From Pseudomonas lurida (lineage in GTDB: Bacteria; Pseudomonadota; Gammaproteobacteria; Pseudomonadales; Pseudomonadaceae), in NCBI RefSeq assembly GCF_013522705.1, contig NZ_JAAMRE010000027.1, positions 1-64,000 on the forward strand: 64,000 nt of DNA. Direction: 5' to 3'. Both the position numbers and the translations under genes were made by a program. Below the pieces are notes generated by a model. It did no database searches. It was given only the letters and a program-made list of their open reading frames with translations, and was not told where the DNA came from. Below, in pieces: positions 16,826 through 25,535 of the stretch. Each line of letters begins with the position of its first letter. The first letter of the stretch is position 1.

Positions 16826-18019
16826 TCAGCCCTGCGCCTGCAACGCCCTGGCCCGTTGCAGGCGCAAGGTCGACATGGCCACCGTCACCGCCAATAACCC
16901 GCACAAGCTGATGACCATCGCCATCGGCAAGGCCGTCCCATCGTGTAACACCCCGACCAGCGACGCCGCTCCCGCGGCCACGCCGAACTGAATGCAACCG
17001 AGCAACGCCGACGCGCTGCCGGCCCGAGCGCCTTGGCCGGCCATGGCGCACGCCGAGGTATTGGGCAGGATGCAGCCCAGACTGGCGATGCAAATAAACA
17101 GCGGCACCAGCAACGGCCACAACGCGTCGGTGCGCAACGCGGCCACACCCAGCAGCGTCAGCGCTGCCGCCACATACACCCACACCGTGCGCGACAGCAG
17201 GAACGCAGGGCCACGCTTGGCCAACAGGCGCGCATTGAGCTGCGCCACCAGGATAAAACCCGCAGCGTTGGAGCCGAACACCCAGCCGTAGTGCTCGGCG
17301 GGTACGCCGTAGAGTTTGATAAATACGAAAGGTGAGCCTGCGATGTAGGCAAACATCCCGGCAATCGACAATGCGCCGGTGAGGGCATAGCCGAGGTAGA
17401 CACGGTCCGAGAGCAACTGAAGGTAACGACGCAACGAGCCGGACAACGGCTGGCGCGGTTGATGGGCCGGGAAGGTTTCCGGCAGTCCCACCGCTACGGC
17501 GACGGCGGCCATCACACTGAAGATCGACAGCGCCAGAAAGATCGACTGCCAGCCCCACAAGCCCACCATCAAACCGCCGGCCAGCGGCGCAAGGATCGGC
17601 GCCAGGCCAGTCACCAGCATCAGTTGGGAGAACACTTTGGCCGAGCCCACGGGGTCGCACTTGTCGCTGACCACCGCGCGGGAAATCACCATGCCCGCAC
17701 AGCCGCCCAGGGCCTGCACGAAGCGCGCGCCGATCAGCCATTCCAGGGACGGCGCAAAGGCACAGGCGAAAGAGGCCAGGGTAAACAGGGTCACGCCGCT
17801 GAGCAGCGGCCCGCGCCGACCGAAACGGTCCGCCAGCGGGCCGTAGATCAATTGGCCGATGGCCAGGCCGGCAAAATACACCGCCAGGGTCAGCTGGATA
17901 TGTTTTTCATCGGTGGCGAATGCCGTGGCCATCGATGGAAAACCAGGCAGGTAAAAATCGATCGCCAGCGGCGCGAAGGCGCTCAAGGCGCCCAGGATCA
18001 GAATGATGCGAAGGTTCAT
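16826..18019 (-). CDS. Bcr/CflA-family multidrug efflux MFS transporter
   Basis: A 397-residue, 12-helix major facilitator of the DHA1 Bcr/CflA subfamily. It starts with MNLRIILILGALSAFAPLAID, has FYLPGFPSMA in the first helix-loop, and shows the DHA1 motif A GPLADRFGRRGPLL and motif C (GLAPILAPLAGG). It would export toxic compounds or small peptides by proton antiport. Start ATG 18019 has almost no Shine-Dalgarno. Instead a 10-bp arm of a long inverted repeat runs to two bases before it (see 18022-18070). The gene lies downstream of copZ on the same strand, 85 bases apart. Confidence 0.88.
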   Translation of the reverse strand: MNLRIILILGALSAFAPLAIDFYLPGFPSMATAFATDEKHIQLTLAVYFAGLAIGQLIYGPLADRFGRRGPLLSGVTLFTLASFACAFAPSLEWLIGARFVQALGGCAGMVISRAVVSDKCDPVGSAKVFSQLMLVTGLAPILAPLAGGLMVGLWGWQSIFLALSIFSVMAAVAVAVGLPETFPAHQPRQPLSGSLRRYLQLLSDRVYLGYALTGALSIAGMFAYIAGSPFVFIKLYGVPAEHYGWVFGSNAAGFILVAQLNARLLAKRGPAFLLSRTVWVYVAAALTLLGVAALRTDALWPLLVPLFICIASLGCILPNTSACAMAGQGARAGSASALLGCIQFGVAAGAASLVGVLHDGTALPMAMVISLCGLLAVTVAMSTLRLQRARALQAQG

Positions 18020-18021
18020 CG

Positions 18022-18070
18022 GGCACCCAAGTGAGTCGGCAGCCCGACAGTCTAGCCGCGCTTGGGTGCC
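18022..18070 (-). promoter_or_regulatory. 10-bp inverted repeat abutting the Bcr start codon
   Basis: GGCACCCAAG (18022-18031) and CTTGGGTGCC (18061-18070) are perfect inverted copies 29 bases apart. On the minus strand the second arm ends two bases before the ATG of the Bcr-type pump, in the place of the ribosome binding site. It could be a repressor operator, or an mRNA stem that hides the start; it could also end copZ transcription. Function is inference. Confidence 0.6.
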
Positions 18071-18104
18071 TTGAACATTACGATAGCTCGCTAACTATTA
18101 AAAA

Positions 18105-18296
18105 TCAGACGACGGTGTAGCCTTCTTCCTTGATCAGCCCGGCGATCGTTTCGCGGCTCAGTTGGCTCTGCACGCTGACCTGCTTGGCCGCCAGGTCTAC
18201 CGTCACTTCGGCTGCCGGATCCCGGCTCTTCACCGCCTGGGTCACCGCTTTAACGCAATGGCCGCAGGTCATTCCTTCCACAGTGAACACTTGCAT
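18105..18296 (-). CDS. copZ: Copper chaperone CopZ (HMA domain)
   Basis: A 63-residue single heavy-metal-associated domain with the metal motif GMTCGHC at about residues 8-14 (MQVFTVEGMTCGHCVKAV) and the ferredoxin-like beta-alpha-beta-beta-alpha-beta pattern through to the end. It would bind Cu(I) in the cytoplasm and deliver it to CopA or CueR. The ATG at 18296 is preceded by AAAGGAG; longer frames lack family support. A MerR-type promoter with 19-bp spacing lies upstream (18333-18360), and cueR is nearby, so copper induction is very likely. Confidence 0.93.
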   Translation of the reverse strand: MQVFTVEGMTCGHCVKAVTQAVKSRDPAAEVTVDLAAKQVSVQSQLSRETIAGLIKEEGYTVV

Positions 18297-18332
18297 GACA
18301 CGACTCCTTTGATGAGGTTGAACCCAGTCTCG

Positions 18333-18358
18333 ACCTTGCCACGATGGCAAGGTCAAGT
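18333..18358 (-). promoter_or_regulatory. CueR-type promoter of copZ
   Basis: ACCTTGCC (18333-18340) and GGCAAGGT (18346-18353) form a near-perfect dyad. On the minus strand a -35 TTGACC overlaps its edge and is followed, after 19 bases, by a poor -10 (GAGACT). The over-long spacer with the dyad inside it is the hallmark of MerR-family promoters such as those of CueR. Confidence 0.8.
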
Positions 18359-18444
18359 TCCTGAGAAATCGGCCGGGCTGGTATTCGGGAGCGACGTCGG
18401 CCAAGCTTGAACTTTCCCAAGCTGTGAACCACGGAGTACTCGCC

Positions 18445-18825
18445 ATGCGCTGGTCGTTTTTTGGCCTTGTGGGCCTGATGAGCTTGTCTGCCGCCGCGCC
18501 CCAGGCCCTGGCCGCTGAAGACTATGCGGTACTGATCATTTCCAGGGAGCGCCTGGAAGTGCCGACCAACTGCGAGATCGGCCTGTACCTCAACGATCAG
18601 TTGGCGGGTCGGCTGTTCCAGGAGCAGTCCACCTCGTTCAACTTGCCGGCGGGCAATCTGTCGCTGCGTCTCAAGCTGCTGCCGGGTCAGTCACCGGGCT
18701 GCCTGCCAGGCCTGCTGGCACCGCCGGCGCAGAACATTACGTTGAAGGTCGGCGACGTACGCAAGCTGCGTATCGCCCAAGGCCCGGACGGCATGTACCT
18801 CAAGCCCGCCGCACTGGAATACTGA
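18445..18825 (+). CDS. Secreted hypothetical protein in copper block
   Basis: A 126-residue protein I cannot assign to a family. A clear signal peptide occupies about residues 1-23 (RWSFFGLVGLMSLSAAAPQ, then ALAAED). The mature part is soluble-looking beta-rich, with two cysteines (TNCEIGLYL and PGCLPGLL) that could form a disulfide, and no metal-binding His/Met cluster. GGAG lies eight bases before the ATG at 18445. It is divergent from copZ and 66 bases upstream of copA on the same strand, between the two CueR-type promoters. A periplasmic copper or metal accessory role is a guess from position. Confidence 0.75.
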   Translation: MRWSFFGLVGLMSLSAAAPQALAAEDYAVLIISRERLEVPTNCEIGLYLNDQLAGRLFQEQSTSFNLPAGNLSLRLKLLPGQSPGCLPGLLAPPAQNITLKVGDVRKLRIAQGPDGMYLKPAALEY

Positions 18826-18831
18826 AGGCGC

Positions 18832-18862
18832 TTGACCTTACCCACAGGTCAAGGTTGATCCT
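18832..18862 (+). promoter_or_regulatory. CueR-type promoter of copA
   Basis: TTGACC (18832-18837) and GATCCT (18857-18862) are separated by 19 bases, and ACCTT (18836-18840) faces AAGGT (18851-18855) inside the spacer. This is the same unusual geometry as the copZ promoter, starting seven bases after the secreted gene's stop. Confidence 0.8.
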
Positions 18863-18891
18863 GGGGGCTACTTCTCCTGGAGGACTGCCCC

Positions 18892-21093
18892 ATGAATGGA
18901 ACCACCACCTTTGACCTGCCCATCGGCGGCATGACCTGCGCCAGCTGCGCCGGCCGTGTCGAGCGCGCGCTGGGCAAGGTGCCGGGGGTGCAGAGCGTCA
19001 GCGTCAATCTGGCCAATGAGCGTGCTCACGTCGAAGTCCTCGGCCAGATAGACCCCAGCGTGCTGATCGCCGCCGTCGACAAAGCCGGCTACAGCGCCAG
19101 CCTGCCGCAAACCGAAACCCGCACCGCCGCCGATCAAGCCCAGCGCCTGCGCCGCGAGCGCTGGGCCTTGCTGCTGGCCATTGTTCTGGCATTGCCCCTG
19201 GTGCTGCCGATGCTGGTGCAGCCGTTCGGCCTGCATTGGATGCTGCCGGCCTGGGTGCAATTCGCCCTGGCCACCCCGGTGCAATTTATCCTCGGCGCGC
19301 GTTTTTACGTGGCCGCCTGGAAAGCCGTGCGCGCCGGAGCGGGCAATATGGATTTGCTGGTCGCCATCGGCACCAGCGCCGGTTACGGCCTGAGTGTGTA
19401 CGAATGGCTCACCGCTCCGGCCGGCAGCATGCCGCATCTGTATTTTGAAGCTTCTGCGGTGGTGATCGCCCTGATCCTGCTGGGCAAATACCTGGAAAGC
19501 CGCGCCAAGCGCCAGACCGCCAGCGCCATCCGCGCCCTGGAAGCCTTGCGCCCCGAACGGGCGACCCGCGTGCGCGATGGCCATGAGCAAGAGGTGGCAA
19601 TCACCGCCCTGTCGCTCAACGACGTGGTCAGCGTCAAACCCGGCGAGCGTTTCCCGGTGGACGGTGAGGTGATCGAAGGTCAGAGCCATGCCGACGAAGC
19701 CTTGATCAGCGGCGAGAGTTTGCCGGTGCCCAAACAGCCCGGCGACAAGGTCACCGGCGGCGCCATCAACGGTGAAGGTCGCTTGCTGGTGCGCACCACC
19801 GCGCTGGGCGCCGAAAGCGTCCTGGCGCGGATCATCCGCCTGGTGGAAGACGCCCAGGCCGCCAAGGCGCCGATCCAGAAACTGGTGGATAAAGTCAGCC
19901 GCGTGTTTGTACCGGCCGTACTGGTGCTGGCGCTGATTACGCTGCTGGGCTGGTGGCTGTACGGTGCGCCGCTGGAAACCGCCATTATCAATGCGGTCGC
20001 GGTGCTGGTGATCGCCTGCCCTTGCGCCCTGGGCCTGGCCACACCCACCGCGATCATGGCCGGCACCGGCGTGGCGGCGCGCCATGGCATTCTGATCAAG
20101 GACGCCGAAGCCTTGGAGCGCGCCCATGAAGTGAGCGCCGTGGTGTTCGACAAGACCGGTACCCTCACCTCCGGCGCGCCCAGGATCGCGCACCTGATCG
20201 CGGTAAATGGCGATCAAGCCCACCTGTTGCAACAGGCTGGTGCCCTGCAACGCGGCAGTGAACACCCCTTGGCCAATGCGGTGCTGCAGGCCTGCCAAGA
20301 ACAGCAGTTGAGCATCGCCGATGTCAGCGCCAGCCAATCCCTGACTGGGCGCGGTATCGCCGGCACCCTCGATGGTCGGCCACTGGCCTTGGGCAATCGT
20401 CGGCTGCTCGAAGACAGCGGCCTCACCCCCGGCGACCTGGCGGATACCGCCCAGGCCTGGGAGGCCGAAGGTCGCACGTTGTCCTGGTTGATCGAGCAAG
20501 GCGCGCACCCCCGGGTGCTGGGGCTGTTCGCGTTTGGCGATACCCTCAAGCCCGGTGCGCTGCAGGCCGTGGGGCAACTCAAGGCCCAGGGCATCAGCAG
20601 CCATCTGCTCACCGGTGACAACCGTGGCAGCGCGCGGGTGGTGGCGCAGGCGCTGGGCATCGATGATGTGCATGCCGAAGTGCTGCCCGCCGACAAAGCC
20701 GCCACCGTTACCACGCTGAAAAAAACCAATGTGGTGGCGATGGTCGGCGATGGCATCAATGACGCCCCGGCGCTGGCGGCCGCCGATATCGGCATCGCCA
20801 TGGGCGGTGGCACCGATGTGGCCATGCACGCCGCCGGCATTACCCTGATGCGCGGCGACCCGCGCCTGGTTCCGGCCGCGCTGGAGATCAGCCGCAAGAC
20901 CTACGCCAAGATCCGGCAGAACCTATTCTGGGCTTTTGTGTATAACTTGATTGGCATTCCCCTGGCGGCGTTCGGCCTGCTCAACCCGGTGCTGGCGGGC
21001 GCGGCGATGGCGTTGTCCAGCGTCAGCGTAGTGAGCAATGCCTTGCTGTTGAAAACCTGGAAACCCAAGGATGTGGAGGATCAACACCCATGA
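18892..21093 (+). CDS. copA: Cu(I)-exporting P-type ATPase CopA
   Basis: A 733-residue P1B-1-type ATPase that pumps Cu(I) from the cytoplasm to the periplasm. One N-terminal HMA domain carries GMTCASC (residues 13-19). Eight hydrophobic helices surround the transport signature CPC (376-378), with the phosphorylated aspartate in DKTGT (D420), the SEHPLA motif and the hinge GDGINDAP (about 619-626). The C-terminal helix has the conserved YN and MxxSS features. GGAGG precedes the ATG. It is driven by a MerR-type promoter and overlaps cueR by four bases (ATGA), so regulator and pump are co-translated. Confidence 0.95.
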   Translation: MNGTTTFDLPIGGMTCASCAGRVERALGKVPGVQSVSVNLANERAHVEVLGQIDPSVLIAAVDKAGYSASLPQTETRTAADQAQRLRRERWALLLAIVLALPLVLPMLVQPFGLHWMLPAWVQFALATPVQFILGARFYVAAWKAVRAGAGNMDLLVAIGTSAGYGLSVYEWLTAPAGSMPHLYFEASAVVIALILLGKYLESRAKRQTASAIRALEALRPERATRVRDGHEQEVAITALSLNDVVSVKPGERFPVDGEVIEGQSHADEALISGESLPVPKQPGDKVTGGAINGEGRLLVRTTALGAESVLARIIRLVEDAQAAKAPIQKLVDKVSRVFVPAVLVLALITLLGWWLYGAPLETAIINAVAVLVIACPCALGLATPTAIMAGTGVAARHGILIKDAEALERAHEVSAVVFDKTGTLTSGAPRIAHLIAVNGDQAHLLQQAGALQRGSEHPLANAVLQACQEQQLSIADVSASQSLTGRGIAGTLDGRPLALGNRRLLEDSGLTPGDLADTAQAWEAEGRTLSWLIEQGAHPRVLGLFAFGDTLKPGALQAVGQLKAQGISSHLLTGDNRGSARVVAQALGIDDVHAEVLPADKAATVTTLKKTNVVAMVGDGINDAPALAAADIGIAMGGGTDVAMHAAGITLMRGDPRLVPAALEISRKTYAKIRQNLFWAFVYNLIGIPLAAFGLLNPVLAGAAMALSSVSVVSNALLLKTWKPKDVEDQHP

Positions 21094-21491
21094 ACATCGG
21101 CCAAGCCGCCCGGCAAAGCGGCCTCAGCGCCAAGATGATTCGCTACTACGAATCCATCGGCCTGTTGAAAGCGGCTCACCGCACCGACAGCGGCTACCGC
21201 GTCTACGGCGCGGATGACCTGCACACATTGGCGTTTATCAAACGCGCGCGGGATCTGGGGTTTTCCCTGGAGGAAGTCGGCAAGCTGCTGACCTTGTGGC
21301 AGGACCGCAATCGTGCCAGCGCCGACGTAAAAGCCCTGGCGCGCCAGCACATCGACGCGCTCAACCAGAAAATCCTGGAACTGGGCCAACTGCGCGACAC
21401 CTTGCAGGACCTGGTGGAACACTGCCAGGGCGATGACCGGCCCGATTGCCCGATTCTCAAGGAGTTGGCGTCCGGCACTTGCTGCTCCTAA
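21090..21491 (+). CDS. cueR: Cu(I)-responsive MerR-family regulator CueR
   Basis: A 133-residue MerR-type activator. The N-terminal winged helix (MNIGQAARQSGLSAKMIRYYESIGLL, recognition residues in the MIRYYE segment) is followed by a dimerisation coiled coil and the metal loop with two cysteines spaced as in CueR: C-x7-C in CQGDDRPDCP (about 112-120). Binding of Cu(I) there would switch on copA and copZ through the 19-bp-spaced promoters seen upstream. The start overlaps the copA stop by four bases. The gold or silver homologues are less likely given the copA linkage. Confidence 0.92.
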   Translation: MNIGQAARQSGLSAKMIRYYESIGLLKAAHRTDSGYRVYGADDLHTLAFIKRARDLGFSLEEVGKLLTLWQDRNRASADVKALARQHIDALNQKILELGQLRDTLQDLVEHCQGDDRPDCPILKELASGTCCS

Positions 21492-21509
21492 GGGCATACG
21501 CAAAACCAA

Positions 21510-21640
21510 TGTGGGAGAGAGCTTGCCCGATAGCGGTGGATCAGCCAGCCGTTGCGGTAACTGAAACGCTGCCATCGGGGCATAGGTATCTTCACAAGTC
21601 TTAAAGGCGGACACACCGCAGGGCAAGCCTGCTCACCACA
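21510..21640. repeat. Degenerate REP pair (BIME-like)
   Basis: TGTGGGAGAGAGCTTGCCCGATAG at 21510 onward and an opposing half ending GCTCACCACA near 21640 carry the REP core in inverted orientation. They fill much of the 268-base gap between cueR and the RIO kinase, in which I see no other feature. Confidence 0.55.
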
Positions 21641-21759
21641 AAAACCTCACTTTCTCAGGTTATGTTTTCTACCGAAGCTGTGTAGATACCTGTGCCACCG
21701 GGGGCAAGTCGAATCGTCGCACCGCCCCTCCCACCTGTTGATCTGCCTACAGCCGAAGA

Positions 21760-22659
21760 CTATTGCATCCAGGGCGGCGGCGGTGGCTCGTCGGGGGTTT
21801 TGCTCGACGGCGCATCATCCGCCGCTCGAATCGCCTGGCGGCGCTCTTCATCCAGCCGCGCCGCTTCGATCTCACGGATCACGCCGCCGACATCCGCCAG
21901 CTCTTCGGGCTCGTCGAACTCGCCGGTCAAGACGCTGCCCGGGTGCAAGGTACCGGCTTCGTACAAGGCCCACATTTCCTTGGCGTACTTGGTCTTTTTC
22001 AACTCCGGGGCAAAGCGCCCGAAGTAGGAAGCCATGTTGCCCACGTCGCGTTCCAGCATGCTGAATGCATGGTTGTTGCCCGCCGCATCCACTGCCTGGG
22101 GCAAGTCGATGATCACCGGGCCGGTCGGCGTGAGCAGCACGTTGAATTCGGACAGGTCACCGTGCACCAGACCGGTACACAGCATCAGCACGATCTGTGA
22201 AATCAGAAAGGCGTGGTACTCGCGGGCCTGATCCGGCTCCAGCACCACGTCGTTCAGACGCGGCGCGGCATCGCCATACTCATCGGCCACCAGTTCCATC
22301 AACAGCACGCCTTCGAGAAAGTCGTACGGCTGCGGCACGCGTACACCGGCGCCGGCCAAGCGGAACAACGCCGCGACTTCGGCGTTCTGCCAGGCGTCCT
22401 CGGTTTCTTTCTTGCCGAACTTGGAACCCTTGGCCATGGCCCGGGCCTGACGGCTGTTACGGACCTTACGGCCTTCCTGGTATTCGGATGCCTGACGAAA
22501 ACTTCGTTTATTCGCCTCCTTGTAAACCTTGGCGCAACGCAATTCGTTGCCGCAGCGCACCACATAAACAGCTGCTTCTTTACCACTCATGAGTGGGCGC
22601 AGCACTTCGTCGACCAGACCGTCTTCGATCAGGGGTTCAATGCGTTTAGGAGTCTTCAT
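21760..22659 (-). CDS. RIO1-family serine/threonine kinase
   Basis: A 299-residue atypical protein kinase. It has the RIO nucleotide motif region GKEAAVYVV with the ATP lysine in CAKVYK, the catalytic HGDLSEFNVL (D in HGD) and, in place of DFG, the RIO metal motif IDLPQAV. A basic linker (SFRQASEYQEGRKVRNSRQARA) and an acidic/proline-rich C-terminal tail flank the kinase domain. In Pseudomonas this gene sits beside cueR and the thiolase block (as in PAO1, from memory), but its substrate is unknown to me. The ATG is at 22659. Confidence 0.85.
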   Translation of the reverse strand: MKTPKRIEPLIEDGLVDEVLRPLMSGKEAAVYVVRCGNELRCAKVYKEANKRSFRQASEYQEGRKVRNSRQARAMAKGSKFGKKETEDAWQNAEVAALFRLAGAGVRVPQPYDFLEGVLLMELVADEYGDAAPRLNDVVLEPDQAREYHAFLISQIVLMLCTGLVHGDLSEFNVLLTPTGPVIIDLPQAVDAAGNNHAFSMLERDVGNMASYFGRFAPELKKTKYAKEMWALYEAGTLHPGSVLTGEFDEPEELADVGGVIREIEAARLDEERRQAIRAADDAPSSKTPDEPPPPPWMQ

Positions 22660-22793
22660 CAGCTTTTATTGTGGGTCCTTTGTTACCAAATACGCGTATG
22701 GCACTCGTTATACGGCAATCGGCTCGCTGGTGGGAGAGGCGACTGATCTTTGCCCGTTGAAGAATGCAACCAATAGGCCAATTAAGGGCGCCC

Positions 22794-24071
22794 TCAGCGC
22801 TCGATGATCGCCGTCACACCTTGCCCACCCGCGGCGCAGATCGAGATCAGCCCACGGCCCTTGCCCGCCGTCGCCAGCAATTTGGCCAGGTTCGCGACAA
22901 TGCGCCCGCCGGTAGCGGCAAACGGATGCCCCGCCGCCAGGGAACTGCCCTTGACGTTGAGACGGCTGCGGTCAATCGCGCCCAATGGCGCGTCCAGCGC
23001 CAGGCGAGTCTTGCAGTAATCGGCATCTTCCCAGGCCTTGAGCGTGCACAACACTTGGGCGGCGAAGGCTTCGTGGATCTCGTAGTAATCGAAGTCCTGC
23101 AATGTAAGACCATTCCTGGCCAGCAAGCGCGGCACCGCATACACCGGCGCCATCAGCAGGCCTTCGGCACCGTTGACGAAATCCACCGCCGCCGCTTCGC
23201 CATCGCGCAGATAGGCCAGGATCGGCAAGCCGCGCTCCTGGGCCCACGCCTCGCTGCCCAGTAACACCAGGGATGCGCCGTCCGTCAACGGGGTGGAATT
23301 GCCGGCGGTGAGCGTGCCCTTCTCGCTGCGTTCAAACGCCGGCTTGAGGGCGGCGAGTTTCTCCAGCGTCAGGTCGGGGCGCAGGTTGTTGTCGCGGGTC
23401 AGGCCCAAAAACGGGGTGGTCAGGTCGTCGTGCCAGCCTTCGGCGTAAGCGGCGGCCATTTTCCGGTGGCTCTCCAGGGCGAGTTGGTCCTGCTCGTCGC
23501 GGGGGATCTGCCAGGTCTGCGCCATCAACTCGCAATGCTGGCCCATGGACAAACCGGTGCGCGGTTCGCCATTGCGCGGCAGCTCGGGCTTGAGGTGATG
23601 GGGACGAAGTTGTAACAGGACTTTCAGTTTATCCGCCACGGACTTGCTGCGATTGGCCTGCAGCAGAATCCTGCGCAGGCCTTCGTTCACGCCGATGGGC
23701 GCGTCGGAGGTGGTGTCCACGCCGCCGGCAATGCCGCATTCGATCTGGCCCAGGGCAATTTTGTTGGCCACCAGCAGCGCCGCCTCCAGCCCGGTGCCGC
23801 AGGCCTGCTGAATGTCGTAGGCGGGGGTTTGCGGGGACAGGCGCGAGCCGAGTACGCATTCGCGGGTCAGGTTGAAATCCCGCGAATGCTTGAGCACCGC
23901 CCCGGCGGCCACTTCACCCAGACGCAGGCCGTGCAGGTTGTAGCGTTCGATCAAGCCTTCCAGGGCGGCCGTCAGCATCGCCTGGTTGCTCGCCGTGGCG
24001 TAAGGGCCGTTGGAGCGGGCGAAAGGAATGCGGTTACCGCCAATGATCGCTACACGCCGCAATTGAGTCAT
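22794..24071 (-). CDS. Thiolase (acetyl-CoA C-acyltransferase)
   Basis: A 425-residue thiolase-superfamily enzyme. The nucleophilic cysteine is in QQACGTGLEAA (about residue 90), the catalytic His in the IHEAFAAQ motif and the C-terminal catalytic Cys in SICAAGGQG; GHPFAATGGR precedes it. It condenses or cleaves 3-ketoacyl-CoA. The ATG at 24071 has GGGAG nine bases upstream and gives MTQLRRVAIIGGNRIPFARS; a frame reaching 24182 lacks family support. It is divergent from the FabG-like and MaoC genes (109 bases), so the three together could catalyse elongation or beta-oxidation steps. Confidence 0.9.
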   Translation of the reverse strand: MTQLRRVAIIGGNRIPFARSNGPYATASNQAMLTAALEGLIERYNLHGLRLGEVAAGAVLKHSRDFNLTRECVLGSRLSPQTPAYDIQQACGTGLEAALLVANKIALGQIECGIAGGVDTTSDAPIGVNEGLRRILLQANRSKSVADKLKVLLQLRPHHLKPELPRNGEPRTGLSMGQHCELMAQTWQIPRDEQDQLALESHRKMAAAYAEGWHDDLTTPFLGLTRDNNLRPDLTLEKLAALKPAFERSEKGTLTAGNSTPLTDGASLVLLGSEAWAQERGLPILAYLRDGEAAAVDFVNGAEGLLMAPVYAVPRLLARNGLTLQDFDYYEIHEAFAAQVLCTLKAWEDADYCKTRLALDAPLGAIDRSRLNVKGSSLAAGHPFAATGGRIVANLAKLLATAGKGRGLISICAAGGQGVTAIIER

Positions 24072-24180
24072 GGAAAGCTCCCTGTGTGTGATGGGCCGGG
24101 GTGGGACCGTTAAGCCTAGTCGAACGACTGCTACCCTGGGATGGTCAACCCTTTGAACCCCAGCCTTCGGAGAGCGTTCC

Positions 24181-25533
24181 ATGTCTGACCGTTATATCGA
24201 CTTCGCCAACTCCAGCCTCGGCCAGCGCCTGGTCGCCGCCATTGGCCTGCCGTCGCCGGGACGCCTGGAACGCTGGCAGGCCGGGCGCCTGCGTCCCGTC
24301 GAGGGCGCCTTGCTGCTCGGTGGCGGCGCGTTGGCGGCCCAGGTGCTGCCGTTCGCCAACAAACTCACCGGCGCCGTCTACAGCTACGGCGCCGAACCGC
24401 TGGGCGCCCCCGCGTGGATCCCCGGCCACGGGCCCAAGCTCAAGGCGGTGGTGTTCGACGCCAGTGGCCTGCAGCACACCGATTCGCTCAAGCAACTGCG
24501 CGAATTCTTTCAGCCGCTGCTGAAAAATCTCGACCATAGCGCCCACTTGGTGATCCTCGGTCGCGCCCCGGAAAGCCTCAGCGATCCGTTCGCCGCCAGC
24601 GCCCAGCGCGCCCTGGAAGGCTTCAGCCGCTCTTTGGCCAAGGAACTGCGTAACGGCGGCGTGCTGCAGTTGCTGTATGTCGGCGACGGTGCCGAGGCGC
24701 AACTGGAAGGTGCGCTGCGTTTCTTCCTGTCGCCGAAAAGCGCCTACATCTCAGGCCAGGTGATTCGTCTGCAGGCCTGCGACACCCCGGTGGAGGACTG
24801 GACACGTCCGTTGGCGCGGCGCAAGGCTTTGGTCACCGGCGCCGCCCGTGGCATCGGCGCGGCCATCGCCGAAACCCTGGCCCGTGACGGCGCGCAGGTG
24901 ATCCTGCTCGACGTGCCCCAGGCCAAGGCCGATCTGGAAGCCCTCGCCGCTCGCCTGGGCGCCCGCACCGTCGTATTGGATATCTGCGCCGAGGACGCCG
25001 CCACGCAGTTGATTGAACACCTGCCCGACGGCCTCGACATTCTGGTGCATAACGCCGGCATCACCCGCGACAAGACCCTGGCCAATATGACCCCGGAATA
25101 TTGGGATGCGGTATTGGCGGTCAACCTGAATGCGCCGCAGGTACTGACCAAAGCCCTGCTCGACAGCGGCACCCTGCACGACAACGCCCGCGTGGTGCTG
25201 CTGGCCTCCATCAGCGGCATCGCCGGCAACCGCGGGCAAACCAATTACGCCGCGAGCAAGGCCGGCTTGATTGGCCTGGCCGAAGCCTGGGCGCCATCGC
25301 TCAAACCTCGGGGCATCAGCATCAATGCCGTCGCCCCCGGGTTTATCGAAACCCAGATGACCGCGCATATTCCGTTCGCCCTGCGTGAAGCCGGGCGGCG
25401 CATGAGTTCGCTGGGCCAGGGCGGTTTGCCTCAGGATGTCGCCGAGGCCGTGGCGTGGCTGGGCCAGCCCGGCTCCGGCGCGGTCAGCGGGCAAGCGCTG
25501 CGGGTGTGCGGGCAAAGTCTATTGGGAGCGTGA
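24181..25533 (+). CDS. Two-domain FabG-like 3-oxoacyl reductase
   Basis: A 450-residue protein resembling the high-molecular-weight FabG (FabG4) type. Residues 1-205 form a degenerate Rossmann-like domain (VVFDASGLQHTDSLKQL, then HLVILGRAPE). Residues 210-450 form a full SDR domain with the TGAARGIG nucleotide motif, HNAG, an active-site Ser in LASISGIAG and YAASK as catalytic Tyr-Lys. It would reduce 3-ketoacyl-CoA or -ACP to the (R)-3-hydroxyacyl form. GGAGAG precedes the ATG. The MaoC gene follows within two bases, suggesting an operon. Confidence 0.88.
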   Translation: MSDRYIDFANSSLGQRLVAAIGLPSPGRLERWQAGRLRPVEGALLLGGGALAAQVLPFANKLTGAVYSYGAEPLGAPAWIPGHGPKLKAVVFDASGLQHTDSLKQLREFFQPLLKNLDHSAHLVILGRAPESLSDPFAASAQRALEGFSRSLAKELRNGGVLQLLYVGDGAEAQLEGALRFFLSPKSAYISGQVIRLQACDTPVEDWTRPLARRKALVTGAARGIGAAIAETLARDGAQVILLDVPQAKADLEALAARLGARTVVLDICAEDAATQLIEHLPDGLDILVHNAGITRDKTLANMTPEYWDAVLAVNLNAPQVLTKALLDSGTLHDNARVVLLASISGIAGNRGQTNYAASKAGLIGLAEAWAPSLKPRGISINAVAPGFIETQMTAHIPFALREAGRRMSSLGQGGLPQDVAEAVAWLGQPGSGAVSGQALRVCGQSLLGA

Positions 25534-25535
25534 GC

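Noticed and set aside
18868..20829. A 653-codon open frame antisense to copA.
   Set aside because: copA has all P-type ATPase motifs on the plus strand. The antisense frame is His/Gln/Arg-rich with no domain.
22660..22793. Possible operator between the RIO kinase and thiolase genes.
   Set aside because: Only short, imperfect dyads were found, none beyond chance level for the region.
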